Shown in pieces: positions 1-12,420 of a stretch of 64,000 nt of DNA (position 1 is the first letter of the stretch; every line of letters starts with the position of its first letter). Under the pieces are notes generated by a model. The model made no database searches. It was given only the letters and a program-made list of their open reading frames with translations, and was not told the DNA's origin. A program made the translations under genes and the position numbers. Source of the stretch: Gordionus sp. m RMFG-2023 (taxonomy: Eukaryota > Nematomorpha > Gordioida > Chordodea > Parachordodidae); assembly GCF_954871325.1 (NCBI RefSeq), contig NC_088775.1, forward strand, positions 52,057,561 to 52,121,560, given 5' to 3'.

Positions 1-161
1 AGGTCCATAATTAGCCTTTCAATGTTTGCTGTACCTTAGATTTTACTCCCTCTTTGTAAGAGAGAATTTTTTAAGGAATCACCAATAATTTCTGGAAATG
101 TCGACATATTAACAAATTTAACTATGTCCTTAATCTTCATCTGTTATTCCTCTGGCATTGC

Positions 162-425
162 TCAAATTTTCATTACCATTTCAATTTTATCTTTGTTCCA
201 ACAATTGTATGTTCTTTTGGGTTTAGGAATAGAGGATAGTTGAGGATGATTTATATTTTCATTAATAGTTGCTAAAGAATTATTATTTGCAGAAATGTTA
301 GAATGTGATTGATAATTTTCCATATCATTCTCATCTGAGATTGGCAAAGAATAATTTACAGAAGTACTTGGGAATAAAGGAGAGTTATTAAAATTATGTG
401 AAAGTATATAATCAATATTAAACAT
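162..425 (-). CDS. Unrecognised short ORF, possible exon or fragment
   Basis: An 87-codon reading frame on the minus strand, rich in Asn and Ser, ending in a basic stretch that contains KPKRTYNCWNKDK. I do not recognise a family. The basic, Trp-containing C-terminus could be the start of a DNA-binding domain that continues upstream of the window in another exon, but no second exon can be tied to it. It lies just outside the fold-back element that begins near 684. Composition is less AT-extreme than the flanks, which is the main reason to list it. It may equally be a chance ORF. Confidence 0.25.
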   Translation of the reverse strand: MFNIDYILSHNFNNSPLFPSTSVNYSLPISDENDMENYQSHSNISANNNSLATINENINHPQLSSIPKPKRTYNCWNKDKIEMVMKI

Positions 426-429
426 CGAA

Positions 430-683
430 AAAGTAAAATCTATATTAAAGATAGGAAAATTAATTAATATTAAATTAAATATACAAAAATATTAAATTAA
501 ATGATATGTGAAAAAATATATTTTTTTATGTATTAAAAAAGTTTTTTTTAATTACAAACTTCAAGTGCGGCATTGTTTGAAAGTGTTATATATTTTTAAC
601 ATAGATTAATGTTTAAGTATGATTAAAATAATATCATTTATTTTTTTTTAACATCTGGTAAAAAATATCCCCCACTTTCACTG
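430..683. other. AT-rich spacer
   Basis: Homopolymer-rich A/T sequence between the short ORF and the fold-back element. No gene or repeat recognised. Confidence 0.5.
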
Positions 684-1259
684 TAAATATTTTTTTTTAA
701 ATTATTTTCAGAAACATTTTTTTTAATGTACATAAATAAGTTTTTATTAAGTAAAAAATTGAGATTAAATATCAAATAATTTAAAATTCTATTTTTACGT
801 AATATTATTGGAAAAAAAAAATATTTACTAGCTTATTACAACTTTCTTCTTTTTTTTGGCATTGGCTACAGTTTTTATTTTGTAGGTGAGCGAAAGGGTT
901 ACATAAAAATTTATAATTTATTTTATTTAAATAACATATTTCACAATAAATTTTATTTTTCAAGTACAGGAATTAACAAATATATATCCATAAGAGGGCG
1001 TTAAATGCATAAATATGAAAATATATTCTTAGGAAACCAGAATAATTATTGGATAGCGCTTTTTTTATATTTGGGTGTAAATACATGTGAAAAACCTAAA
1101 AATTTTTAAAAAATATAGGTTTCTTTGACATTTAATTAATGAGTAGGTTTAGAATCGAAAAATAATAGAAAATTTGTAATGCAAAATCTCTTCATTTTTG
1201 GTTTACACCTGTATATTTAGGTGTTAAGCATTATCCTAAAAAATATTTTGAAAATATTA

Positions 1260-2180
1260 TGATTTGAACGAATGCCGAGCTCAAAACCGACCACTTACTA
1301 AATATTCGATTGACCAAATTTGGTAGTAATATTAACTGGAAAGTGTTCATTTTTGATTTATTTATCTATAAATACGTGTAAATCATTATCCCAAAAAATA
1401 TTTTAAAAATATCGTGATTTGACAGATAACCGATTTGAAACCGTGCCTGCCTATATACTTTGCATTGCAGGCGTTATCCATGGAAAATTCTTCATTTTTG
1501 GTTTATACATGTACAATAACGTGTTAAGCATTATCATAAAAAATATTATGATATGACCAAATGCCGGGCACAAAACCGACCACTTACTAAATATTCGATT
1601 GACCAAATTTGGTAGTAATATTAATTGGAAAATGTTCATTTTTGGTTTATTTAGCTATAAATATATGTAAATCATTATCCCAAAAAATATTTTAAAAATA
1701 TCGTGATTTGACAGATAACCGATTTGAAATGGGCCAATGACTAAATACAGCATTGCTGGCGTTATCCATGGAAAATTCTTCATTTTTGGTTTGCTTGTAC
1801 AATAACGTGTTAAGCATTATCCTAAAAAAAATTTTAAAAATATTATGATTAGACCGAATGCCGAGCTCAAAGCCTACAACTTACTAAATATTCGATCGAC
1901 CAAATTAGGAATATTAACTGGAAATAGTTCATTTTTAGTTTAAATATCTATAAATACGTGTAAAACATTATCCCAAAAAATATTTAAAAATATCGTGATT
2001 TGACCGATAACCGATTTGAAACCGAAATACTGCATTGCTGGCGTTATCCATGGAGAATTCTTTATTTTTGGTTTAAGGTATTACGCATTATCCTAAAAAA
2101 TATCATGATTGACCGAATGCCGTGCTCAAAATAGACCACTTACTATATATTCGATCAAATTTGATAGTCATTTTTGTTTT
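1260..2180 (-). repeat. Left-arm array of the ~285 bp dimeric repeat (about 4 copies)
   Basis: The core word CTAAATATTCGATTGACC or close variants begins near 1298, 1587, 1883 and 2142. Units are in the opposite orientation to the right-arm array. The copies carry point changes and small deletions, the innermost being the most shortened. Confidence 0.8.
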
Positions 2181-2701
2181 ATTCGACGAAACGTTAAATC
2201 TAACTGAAGAAAATAATACGGTCGGATCGGACAAACTCTTGGACAATGAGGAACGCTCCCCTGACCCGGAGGAACGTGCTTTACCTCCTCCGCAATAACA
2301 TACTCTTTAAAACTTGATAGCCTTTAGCACTAATGCATTATATAGCAATCATAAATTGATAATTAGTACAAATATTTTTGTTAATAAAACACCAATATAG
2401 GGGGTAATAGTCCACCAAACCCAAATACTTAATTTTAAAAGCGCCGATAAGCCCACTATATATGATCGATAGATCTATTTGCTAAGCATTTGAAAGTCGA
2501 TAGACTTCCCTTGTCTTAGGGTCGGAAACTTTTTAGGATACCCTCCTCGGGTGAGCAGAAATAAAGTCCTATGCATATAAATGCCAACACAAGGTTATAA
2601 AATTACTTTTTATCAAATTTGAATCAATAACCTTTTTAACTCACCAGGGATACCCTTAAAAATTTCTGACCATTTTGTAATAACTAATAAGCCATGATTT
2701 A
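2181..2701. other. Unique interior of the fold-back element (left of the hAT)
   Basis: No ORF of note. A locally GC-richer patch lies at 2215-2300. The 3' boundary is set by the hAT target duplication at 2702-2709. Confidence 0.5.
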
Positions 2702-2709
2702 TATACAAT

Positions 2710-5700
2710 TAGGCCTACAAAAAAACCAATCGAATCGAATAATTCGTATTTCGAAAATTTTTCTAAAGCTTATAAAATATTTTACAAAAAAATTTTTACA
2801 GATGTTTAAAGATGAAACTTTTAAGGATTCTCTAAACTAATTGTCATTACAATATAAAAATTTATAGAAAATAAACGAAATAAAACCCAATGATTTCATA
2901 TAACGTTAACCAAACAAATTGACCAAAATATCCGATTTTTAGAATTAGAATTGCTTATAAAAAAATATTTAAACTATTTCTTCAATCTAATATTCAATTT
3001 TAGTAAAAATTTTTAAAAATATATAATAATCTCATTTTATAATAATAGAAAATAATACACAAAAATATAAAATTATAGTAAATCCGAATTTGATAATATC
3101 CAATTTTTTAAGCATAAAGTCTTTCTAATAGTTTCCTCCTTCAAAGACATTCTTTTTTTCATTATCATATTTGTTCCTATTGAGAACAACCGCTCACATG
3201 AAGCTGAAGATCCCTGAATTGACAATATATCAGTTGCCATTTTTGACAATACAGGAAAACGATCCCCATGCAATCTCCACCATTCTAAGGGACTCTTATT
3301 TGAACTGATTCTTATTTCGTTAAGATATGTCTCCACCTCACATACTGATGCGATGTTATTTTGTTTAAAAATTCTATCCATGTTCGACTGTACTATTGGT
3401 TAACTGATGTTGATTTGATATTATATTTTATTTTGTAATCATCATATACATCTTTAAATTTTTCTAATAGATTTGTCGTGTCTATGTTATATGTAGTTGG
3501 TAGTTGGTAGTTGCTCAAAAAATTCCATTTTTAGTCTAGGATCCAGTATTGTTGATATTATAGTGTGAATATTTGTTAAGTTATAATAAGTTTCTATTTT
3601 CTCAATCGCACTGATAGTTTATAAAATCGAGATCAAATGAATTTAAATGTTCGATTAAAGAAACATAGAAAGGATCTTCGGTAAAATCAAAAAAAGTCTT
3701 TAATTTGTTTTGTATGTTTATTAAAGTAGTCCAATCATCCTGATAAAAAATAATAATTAGTAAATAAAATTAAATTACTACGCTCAGTTTTCTTTCTTCG
3801 ATATCAGATATATCATCATATATCTGAGTCACAACTTCATCAATAGCCCTTCTCATTTTAATAGCTCTTTCGACCATTAAATAAGAGCTATTCCATCTGA
3901 TGGATGTGTCTAATTTTAATTTTAAATATTTCATATGGGGGAAGTAGGGAGCAGCACACATTTTGCATAATATTTGTCTTTGTAAAAGAATTGCGAATAA
4001 TCTTTATGATTGTTCTTAATTTTGATACTTGCCTGTCTACTTTCTTAAGTATTTCCTGTACTACTAAATTGAGTACATGTGCAAAACATCGCACATGTAA
4101 AATTTCACAATTTGGGTGTTTTATACGAAGAATTTTTATGAAAGTAGAATTAGAGCTAGCATTATCGCAAGTAATTGCTATCTTACTTATGTCGATATTA
4201 TAATTTTTTATAATTTGAGAAAACTCTTTATAAATATTTTCACCAGAATTCGAATCAGTAAATAGAACTAACAATGATTTCATCTCCCATTTTTCATCAA
4301 TAAAGTGGCAGGTCAACCCTAAAAATGGTACTTTAGTAAGGCTTGACCATATGTCAGTTGTAAAGTTAATTTGGCATTTTAAATTATTTATAATTATTTT
4401 AACTTTATTGAATTTTTTATTAAAAATTTCATTCATATATAGTTTAATTGACGGTATTGAGCATATTTTTATTTCAGGATTTAAAGTTCTAAAGAAGGAC
4501 TTGAATTCCTGAGTGGCGAGAATTTTAAAAGGTATATTTGACTTTAGCAAAAATTTTAATAAATAATGCTTAACATCATCAGCATTTGTTTTGGGTATAT
4601 CATTTAAATAGTTTCTAATAGTATTATTTTGTTTTTGATGAAATCTTTTGTTATGATTAATTAGGGCTGACGTAGTTTTTTTCTTGCACATTATCTCCAC
4701 ATTGCATATTTTACATTTAGCTGTTTCTTTTTTAGCATCATGGAGACAATGATTCCATATTAAAGAATTTTTTCACCTAGCATTAAAAGGTTCAGATTGA
4801 TCAGAGATTGATGTAGATCTTGAACTATTTGAGGATTGACTATGTCCTTCACCACATCTTCTTCCATCAAGATTTTCTAATTGATCTTTAAATATATTTT
4901 AACATTATATCATATAAAATCCAAGTTTACCATCCTTCCTGAATTTCCAGATTAATGACACATTAGAAGCTGAAAAAAAAAACAGTAAATTAATTAAAAG
5001 TGGCATAGGCATGTGGGGGGGGGGGGTCTTTTTTTAAAAAATAAAATTATTTTAATTTACTATTTTTATTCCTATTATGAATTAGCAAAACCTTAGAGAA
5101 AATTACTTTCTTTATAAATTCAAATCAAAAATAGCAATATGATAATATTAGTTTTAAATAATATTTATTTTTGTAAAATAAATTCTTAGTTATAACATTT
5201 ATATAATTTTTGTATTAATTCTTAAAATTTATGGAAATACTATTTTAATCACAGTGTATTATTTATATATTTTTTTAAATTTATATTTTATGTAATTGTT
5301 AAATTATATTTTTTTAAATAGTTTTTATATAATAAAAATTTTAAAATAATCTATATAAAATATCTACATTTTAAAATTTATTTTAAATATTTGCACAATA
5401 TATAACAAATTTTAGAGAGTATTTCATTATAGATTTTATTTATTAAAAATACTTTAGTAACATAAATTTCCTATATTTAATCATGTATTTATTTTTATTA
5501 TTAATATCATTTTATTAGAGGTGAAGGTGATTATGACAAAATAAAATTTTTAAAATTATAATCTATTTAAAATATCTACATTTTAAATATTTGCATATAA
5601 AATATAACAAAATTTTAGAAAGTATTTCATTATAGATTTTATTAAAAATACTTTAGTAGCATAAATTTCCTTTATTTAATTATTAATATAATTTTTAGAG

Positions 5701-6258
5701 GATGAAGATATTATAATGTACTATCTGAATTAGATTGTCTTTAAAATTTGCCAAAAATAAGGTTACTAAATGGGAAAAGGATTTTCCTAATCAAATAATA
5801 AGAACTAGTCAAAAAAAATTAGTTATTTATCTGCCAGAAGCTCGAGAATATGGGAAAGAGGCACACTCTATAAAAATGTTTTGACTTGTTCATAACATCA
5901 AAAATGATTAAAGAGAAACAATTAAAATAAAATAATTATATTTTACTTTGAAGCTTTTCCTTTTCTTCCATTAAACTTTTTCAGCAAATATAACTTGTTA
6001 TGATTTGATATTTGATAATAGGAAATAAAATAAAACGAAATGATATCCAATAGGTAAATTTATTTATTTCTTTTTATTTTACTTGCAATAAAATATTTGC
6101 GAATAATTACGAATATTTATATATAAATAATTTCGAATAATACGAATAATTTTCTTCATTATTCATATTCGATTCAAAATTTCGAATCGAATAATTGTGT
6201 TATTCGTATTCGTAAAATACGAATCGAATCGAATATCAAATAAATCGTTTTAGGCCTA
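2710..6258 (-). mobile_element. hAT DNA transposon with exact 8-bp target duplication
   Basis: Both ends are the palindrome TAGGCCTA (2710-2717 and 6251-6258), flanked by the direct repeat TATACAAT at 2702-2709 and 6259-6266. An 8-bp duplication is the hAT hallmark. The subterminal regions are packed with CGAATCGAAT-type motifs (about 2730-2765 and 6100-6240). The transposase lies on the minus strand between about 4790 and 3073, and the 4900-6080 part is non-coding and very AT-rich. It is inserted in the spacer of the fold-back element. Ends and duplication are perfect, but the transposase is broken by at least one stop and one frame change. Confidence 0.93.
3073..4790 (-). pseudogene. hAT transposase, broken
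   Basis: Cut-and-paste transposase of the hAT superfamily. The N-terminus has a BED-type zinc finger (4660-4760: C-x2-C, then H-x4-H in NHNKRFH), preceded in frame by a TGA near 4770. The next 270 codons (3888-4700) include TTDIWSS with the likely first catalytic Asp, HFIDEKWEMKSLLVLF, and CDNASSNS with the second Asp. The frame then shifts near 3.89-3.96 kb into the segment with DTSIRWNSSYLM. The C-terminal dimerisation domain is in 3073-3381 (SPLEWWRLHGDRFPVL, SSASCERLFS). The domain order is complete for a ~550-residue hAT protein, but no single frame spans it. An unassigned stretch lies at 3385-3770. Confidence 0.88.
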
Positions 6259-6689
6259 TATACAATGTAAACTCCGCCATATTTTAGTTTACGAAATTGT
6301 AACCAATTATATTATATTGATAATTGTTTATATCAATCGTCTTTACTTTAAAATTGTAGATATATAGTTTAATAAAGACAATTAGAAGCCTTAGCTTACC
6401 AAATTAGATATGATTTATAATTATATAATAATTTTAAATTTTAATGGCTATTGTAATTATTATTTATTTGTTTATTATTTTTTTACGTACTTTCGCTTTT
6501 CATTTATTTTAGCTTTAGGAAAATGTCAAATTTTTTAAAAATTTTTAGAATTTTAAATTTTCATGAAATTTAAATATAGCAAACATTCAGGTAATCTCGA
6601 CGGAGGTGGAGAGAGGGGTGGAGGGAGAAATTTTTGTTATTGAAATTATTTTTTTTGGAACATTAAAAATTTTAAAGATTATTTATCAA

Positions 6690-8240
6690 GTGGTGGGGTT
6701 TGAGCTCGGCATTCGGCCAAATCATAATATTTTCTATATTTTTTCAGGATAATGTTTTACACGTATTTATAGATATATTAACCAAAAATGAACATTTTCC
6801 AAATAATATTACTACCAAATTTGGTCAATCGAATATTTAGTAAGTGGTCGGTTTTGTGCTCGGCATTCGGTCACATAATATTTTCAAAATATTTTTTAGG
6901 ATAATGCTTAACACGTTAATGTACACATATAAATCAAAAATGAAAAATTTTCCATGGATAACGACAGCAATGCAGTATTTCGATTTCAAATCGGTTATCG
7001 ATCAAATTACGATATTTTTAAAATATTTTTTTAGATAATGTTATACACGTATTTATAGATTTTACCAAATTTGGTCAATCGAATATTTAGTAAGTGGTCG
7101 GTTTTGTGCTCGGCATTCGGTCACATAATATTTTCAAAATATTTTTTAGGATAATGCTTAACACGTTAATGTACACATATAAATCATAAATAAAAAATTT
7201 TCCATGGATAAAGACAGTAATGCAGTATTTCGGTTTCAAATTGGCTATCGATCAAATCATGATATTTTTAAAATATTTTTTGGGATAATGTTTTACACGT
7301 ATTTATAGATTTATAAACCAAAAATGAACATTTTCCAAATAATATTACTACCAAATTTGGTCAATCGAATATTTAGTAAGTGGTCGGTTTTGTGCTCGGC
7401 ATTCGGTCACATAATATTTTCAAAATATTCTTTAGGATGATGCCTAACACGTTATTGTACACCAAAAATTAAAAAATTTCCCATGGATAACGCCAGCAAT
7501 GCAGTATTTATTCATTGGCCCGGTTTCAAATAGGTTATCTGTCAAATACGATATTTTTAAAATATTTGTGATAATGATTTACACGTATTTATAGCTAAAT
7601 AAACCAAAAATGAACATTTTCCAATTAATATTACTACCAAATTGGTCAATCGATTATTTAGTAAGTGGTCTGTTTTGTGCTCGGCATTCGGTCATATCAT
7701 AATATTTTCATATTTTTTAGGATAATGCTTAACATATTAATGTACACATATAAACCAAAAATGAAAAACTTTCCATGGACAACGCCAGCAATGCAGTATT
7801 TCGGTTTCAAATCGGTTATCGGTCAAATCACGATATTTTTGGGATAATGTTTTACACGTATTTATAGATATTTAACCCAAAAATGAACATTTTCCAATTA
7901 ATGTTACTACCAAATTTGGTCTATAGAAAGAATATTTAGTAAGTGGTCAGTTTTGAGCTCGGTATTCGGTCAAATCATAATATTTTCAAATAATTTTTTA
8001 GAATAATGCTTAACACGTTATTGTACACGTATAAACCAAAAATGAAGAATCCATGGATAACGCAGCAATGCAGTATTTAGTCATTAACCCGGTTTCAAAT
8101 CGGTTATCTGTCAAATCACGATATTTTTAAAATATTTTTTGATATAACGATTTACACATATTTATAGATAAATAAACCAAAAATGAACATTTTCTTATTA
8201 ATATTACTACCAAATTTGGTCAATCGAATATTTAGTAAGA
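6690..8240 (+). repeat. Right-arm array of the ~285 bp dimeric repeat (about 6 copies)
   Basis: The word GTCAATCGAATATTTAG or a variant ends at 6840, 7090, 7376, 7661, 7939 and 8236, giving steps of 250, 286, 285, 278 and 297 bp. Each unit is itself two related ~140 bp halves. One half carries GTGCTCGGCATTCGGTCA then GGATAATGCTTAACACG; the other carries CGGTTATCGATCAAAT then GGATAATGTTTTACACG. This is a two-monomer higher-order repeat. Short ORFs in the array are by-products of the repeat. Confidence 0.85.
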
Positions 8241-8772
8241 GTTCGATTTTGTGCTCGGCATTCGGCCATATCATTATATTTTCAAAATATTTTTTAGGAT
8301 AATGCTTAATACCTAAATATACAGGTATAAACCAAAAATGAAGAAATTTTGATCAAAAACGCCAGCAATATGTGCCTTACAAATTTTCTATTATTTTTCG
8401 GTTATAACCCTACTCATTAATTAAATTTCAAAGAAACCTATATTTTTTAAAAAAATTTAGGTTTTTCACATGTATTTACACCCAAATATAAAGAAGCGCT
8501 ATCCGATAATTATTCTGGTTTCCTAAAAATATATTTTCATATTTATGCATTTAACGCCCTCTTATGGATATATATTTGTTAAATTTTGTAATTGAAAAAA
8601 TAAATTTAAGTTGTAATAAGCTAGTAAATAATTTTTTTTTCCAATAATATTACGTAAAAATATAATTTTTAATTATTTAATATTTTATCTCCATTTTTTA
8701 CTTAATAAAAAATTGATTTATGTACATTGAAAAAAAAGTTTCTGAAAATTATTTAAAAAAAAATATTATATA

Positions 8773-9676
8773 ATCAAATTTTGATTGATTATGATTAATT
8801 GCTTTTTAGCAATGCAGTATTTATTCATACCCTTTTATCTTACTTATCTTATCTTATCTTGCACGTTAGTCATAGACCTACCCAAGATGAGCGAACGTGA
8901 ATTATATGATGGCCCATCCTTATATAATTATTTTGGTTTTTTTCTCAGGATAACGACAAACCATGTACCCAGGAAACTAATATATGAGTGGAACTAATCC
9001 CTTCCAATGAAGTGTATAGCAGGAGATAAATAGAAATTATATTATAAGGAGAACTGAATAGATATAGGAAACTGTCTAAAGTCTTCCAAATACAACCGTC
9101 TAATTATTACATTAAGGAATAATTAAATACAATAAAGGAAGGAAAAGCCATTATCATTTTGCCGATAATAAGAAAAGACTACTAATCTTTAAGAGTATAT
9201 CACAATTACTTAAATTAGAACAATTGGAATTAGGCTTAAGGAAAAAGGAAAAGAAACTTAAATTATAATAAATTAAAGAAGAGACCTAGTCAACTTTAAA
9301 TTAAACAAGTATCAAACAGTAACGTATGATTAAAATACAATTGGGATACAATTAGGAATAGAATAAAATTAAACTAAAATTACAATAAATTTAGAGAAGA
9401 AGTTTGGCCATCTTTAAATAAATATCTAATAATAAACTATTATTAAGACGATTATGGAAAGAAACCTTAAGTCCTAATAAATATTAGAAAAACCCCATTT
9501 CTAGAAAATAATAACTTAAAATACATATTATGAACAAAGTTTCAATTTTAAAGTTATCAATTTTAACCTCATTTAGCAGTTATTTGTCATATGCTCATAT
9601 ATGAGTCTCAGAATATATTTGAATATTTTCCTGTCTGATGAAGCCGTCTTTAAAAAATCTCAAGATAAATCGAGTT
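8773..9676. other. Spacer and LINE 3' untranslated region
   Basis: 8773-9000 contains a short fragment resembling the neighbouring array (GCAATGCAGTATTTATTCAT). From about 9000 on the sequence is an A-rich, gene-free stretch directly downstream of the minus-strand LINE and is best read as its 3' tail. No promoter, tRNA or ORF of note. Confidence 0.45.
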
Positions 9677-10157
9677 CTATTCTACCAAAGACCTTACCAT
9701 TCTTCCAAACCAACTGCCCTTAAAGGATAGAAAAGGTTTAAGAGCAATGTCTTCCTGAGATTGATTTATAAGAGCTTGATGTATTAAGTTGTTCGAAGGA
9801 TGTCTTATTATGTGACCCACCAACTCGATTTTCCTATATTCTATCATTCTATGAATAGGAAGAATATCACATCTAGCCCAAAGCCTATAATTTGTAGTAT
9901 TACGAGGATAGAAGGTTCTAGTAATGTATCTTAGACATTTATTAATAAATATTTGCATCTTGTTATTATCCGACTTAGTATCGTTCCATGTTTCTACACC
10001 GTAGTAAAGAGAGGCCATAATTAAGACTTTAAATAGTCTAATCTTCAATGGAATCGAAATTTGCTGTGAGGACCAAATCTTCATCAGAGCCCTGTACTTT
10101 ATTCTGGTCTTATTTAGTTTAGACTGTTGATCTTTTTTTGTACAACCTTTCTTGTCC
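9677..10157 (-). pseudogene. LINE C-terminal domain
   Basis: The 3' end of the LINE polyprotein after the MITE. It reads LLDKKGCTKKDQQSKL, LMKIWSSQQISIPLKIRLFK, MASLYYGVETWN, FINKCLRYITRTFYP, RMIEYRKIELVGHIIRHPSN. This conserved tail follows RT in RTE-like elements, and its function is not settled. The longer frame running up to 10393 crosses into the MITE, so the part above 10157 is not LINE protein. Confidence 0.85.
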
Positions 10158-10165
10158 AATAAAAC

Positions 10166-10565
10166 CAGAGTTGTACATTTGCTCAAAATAAAAAGATCTA
10201 GATCTTTGAAGATCTTAAAATTTGAAGATCTTTTATTTTTTAAAAATTTTGTGTAACGATCTTCAAAGATCTTCATGATATTTATTTTTTTTACCCCTTT
10301 ATTAAAAGCCCAGATGTTTTTCAATTTTATTAATATAATATTTCTTTTATGTTTTATACCTCTCCTCCTGCCTTGATGAAAATTGAAAAACATCTGGGCT
10401 TTTAATAAAGGGGTAAAAAAATAAATATCATGAAGATCTTTACGTTACACAAAATTTTAAAAAAATAAAAGATCTTCAAATTTTACGATCTTCAAAGATC
10501 TTGCTCAAATTTTTGAGCTAGATCTCGCTCAAAAATCTTCAAAGAAGATCTTTTGTACAACTCTG
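10166..10565. mobile_element. 400-bp hAT-like MITE inside the LINE
   Basis: The ends are CAGAGTTGTACA and its complement TGTACAACTCTG, flanked by the exact 8-bp repeat AATAAAAC at 10158-10165 and 10566-10573. The inverted repeat runs nearly the whole length: about 180 bp per arm around a ~45 bp centre. The arms are dense in AAGATCTT/GATCTTCAAAGATC palindromes. There is no coding capacity of its own. The 8-bp duplication and CAGAGTTG end assign it to hAT. Removing the MITE and one duplication copy restores LINE sequence on both sides. Confidence 0.95.
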
Positions 10566-11922
10566 AATAAAACACCTAGATATTTTAAAGTAGTTACTTC
10601 AGTAATCCTACATCCATCTATAGTTAAATTAATCAGTGGAGAAGAATAGTTGGACGTCATAATTTTTGACTTGTTTTTATCTAGTAATAAGCCAAAGTGT
10701 CCCGCCTCTAAGATGATACAATTTAAGGCTGACTGTAAAACGTCGATTCACCGACTAAACATAAATCATCGGCGAAAGCTATAATGCTTAGTTTTCCGGG
10801 AAACCATTGAGCAAATTGTGTATCTCTGACTTTGATTATAATATGGTTAATAACAATGTTGAATAGAATCGTTGATAAAACACAACCTTGCTTCAATCCC
10901 AACAATATCAAAATTTTCGGTGATTTTTCCCCCGCATGAACAATTTGAATAGAATAATCCTTATAAATTAATTTCAACAGACTTATCAAAATTAAAGAAG
11001 TACCCAACTCCTCTAAAGTCCTCCAAAGTTTGGAAAGTATTATCGAATCAAAAGCTTTTTTAAAATCTAGTGCAACAATTATCAATTGTCTTTTCCTTAC
11101 TAACGCTCTCTCTAGTTGAATTTTTAATGCTAGAATCGCCTCCAATGCGTTACGATTTTTCCTAAACGCAACCAATGAATTCACGAATAGAGGTTCCACC
11201 AGAGGTTTTAATCCATTTAGTATAATATTTGCAAAGATCTTATACACCACCGAGTTTATTGATATTCCCCTCCAATCCTCAAGGGATTTAGGATTTTTGA
11301 TTTTGGGGAAATTTACTAAGATTGCGGTCATCCAATCGTTCGGACAAAACCTTTCGGTCCATACCCTGGATATAATTGGAAGAAGGATCTCCGCACATAA
11401 CATGGGGTCAGTCTTCAAGTATTCACTATGTAGTAAATCCTGGCCACTTGCCTTATGATTTTTCAATTGCCTAATTATTCCAACTAATTCAGCTTTTGTT
11501 GGTTGTAAAATCCTAACATCGGATGAGATTTGGGCCATAGATGAACTTTGTTGGAGAATATTGGTTCTATTATTTAAGCTCATTAGTGGAGGCCAAATAT
11601 TCGAAGTGGAAGGATGTTGGTCAATTAAATAAGAACAGTGTGAGGATTTATTTTTAATATTGTAACTATTAGAATGGAGAGGGGAGTTGGAGTGGGAATA
11701 ATGTAAAGATTGTAAAGATTTGATAGTAACATCATGGTTATTTGGTTGAACACGAAGATGAGAACGATGTAATAATGTAGATTTGGCATTATCTTCTTTG
11801 ATAATAGCGGAATTTGAAGATGGGATTTGTAGAGGCCAAAGCCTAGAAGTGGAAGGACTATGATCATCAATAGAGTTAGGAGCTAGGTAAACATTTACAG
11901 AGCTCACCTGGTCACTAAACAA
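10566..11922 (-). pseudogene. LINE reverse transcriptase domain
   Basis: RNA-dependent DNA polymerase of the non-LTR type. In the 399-residue frame (11922-10723) the fingers and palm motifs run in order: KNHKASGQDLLHSEYLK, DWRGISINSVVYKIFA, ALDFKKAFDSI (about residues 284-294, first catalytic Asp), GLKQGCVLST, and FADDLCLVGES (383-393, catalytic Asp pair). The first ~135 residues are Ser/Asn-rich and unlike RT; they may be linker. After the frame ends near 10723, the RT thumb continues on the minus strand up to the MITE target duplication at 10566-10573, with a recognisable KYLGV-type motif. The catalytic residues are intact, but the protein is not continuous. Confidence 0.88.
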
Positions 11923-11940
11923 ACTAGAATAATGATTGTA

Positions 11941-12420
11941 TCAAATGTCCATTTGGGTCTTTGGATTAGTTATCAGGGTATTCTGATGCCAGAATTTAAA
12001 TATACGCTGCTTCCGGCCAGATGTAAAATATTGTCTGAAAGCCTTGAAAGATTCATTTTTGTTAAATAAGTTATTAATTTCTACAGCACGACGTTCCAAG
12101 TATATACGTTTGTCTCTCCTAAGTTTATGACTAATATCATCTAATATGTATTTAGCCCTATTTCTTCTATAGTGACCTTTCCCATTTAAATTAACTAAGA
12201 GACTTTTCGATTCAGTCGAAATCCAATTCGGATAATCATCTATTTCTGGTAAGGACATGGTCGCCGCCTCAGTAAAAATACCACTAGTATTTTCCCATAA
12301 CGAATCAATAGATAATTTAGAGAGAGAATCTTTCTGAACTAAATGTCTTTCCCGTACCAGTTTGATATATTTATCCTTTATATTTTGGTCACTAAGTGCC
12401 TCAATATCCAATTTGGGCAT
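11941..12420 (-). pseudogene. LINE linker between endonuclease and reverse transcriptase
   Basis: A 159-codon frame, highly charged (RRNRAKYILDDISHKLRRDK), with no catalytic motif. It corresponds to the connector found between APE and RT in LINE polyproteins. It overlaps the end of the endonuclease frame by about 40 bp in another frame, again indicating a small indel. Confidence 0.7.

Larger units (their letters stand above)
684..8772. mobile_element. Fold-back element with long inverted arms
   Basis: Sequence at about 684-2180 recurs as its reverse complement at about 6690-8772. The outermost ~500 bp of each arm is single-copy (shared words include GAGGGCGTTAAATGCATAAA in the left arm). The inner parts are tandem arrays of a ~285 bp unit. 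Between the arms lie ~950 bp of unique sequence plus the hAT at 2710-6258. Long inverted arms built from internal tandem repeats are the layout of fold-back transposons. The exact termini and target duplication could not be fixed. No transposase belonging to the outer element is visible, so it is probably non-autonomous. Confidence 0.7.

Noticed and set aside
6844-7847. Similar short ORFs (KMKNFPWITTAMQY-type) at 6844-7038 and 7665-7847, and on the minus strand at 1451-1639
   Set aside because: They are the same repeat unit read in one frame; the reading frames follow the array, not a gene.
618-8798. TATGATTAA at 618-626 and 8790-8798 as a 9-bp target duplication of the fold-back element
   Set aside because: The sequence just inside the two copies is not inverted-repeat; a 9-mer of this composition is likely by chance here.
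11625-11870. 81-codon minus-strand ORF overlapping the LINE
   Set aside because: Out-of-frame shadow of the LINE linker/RT frame.
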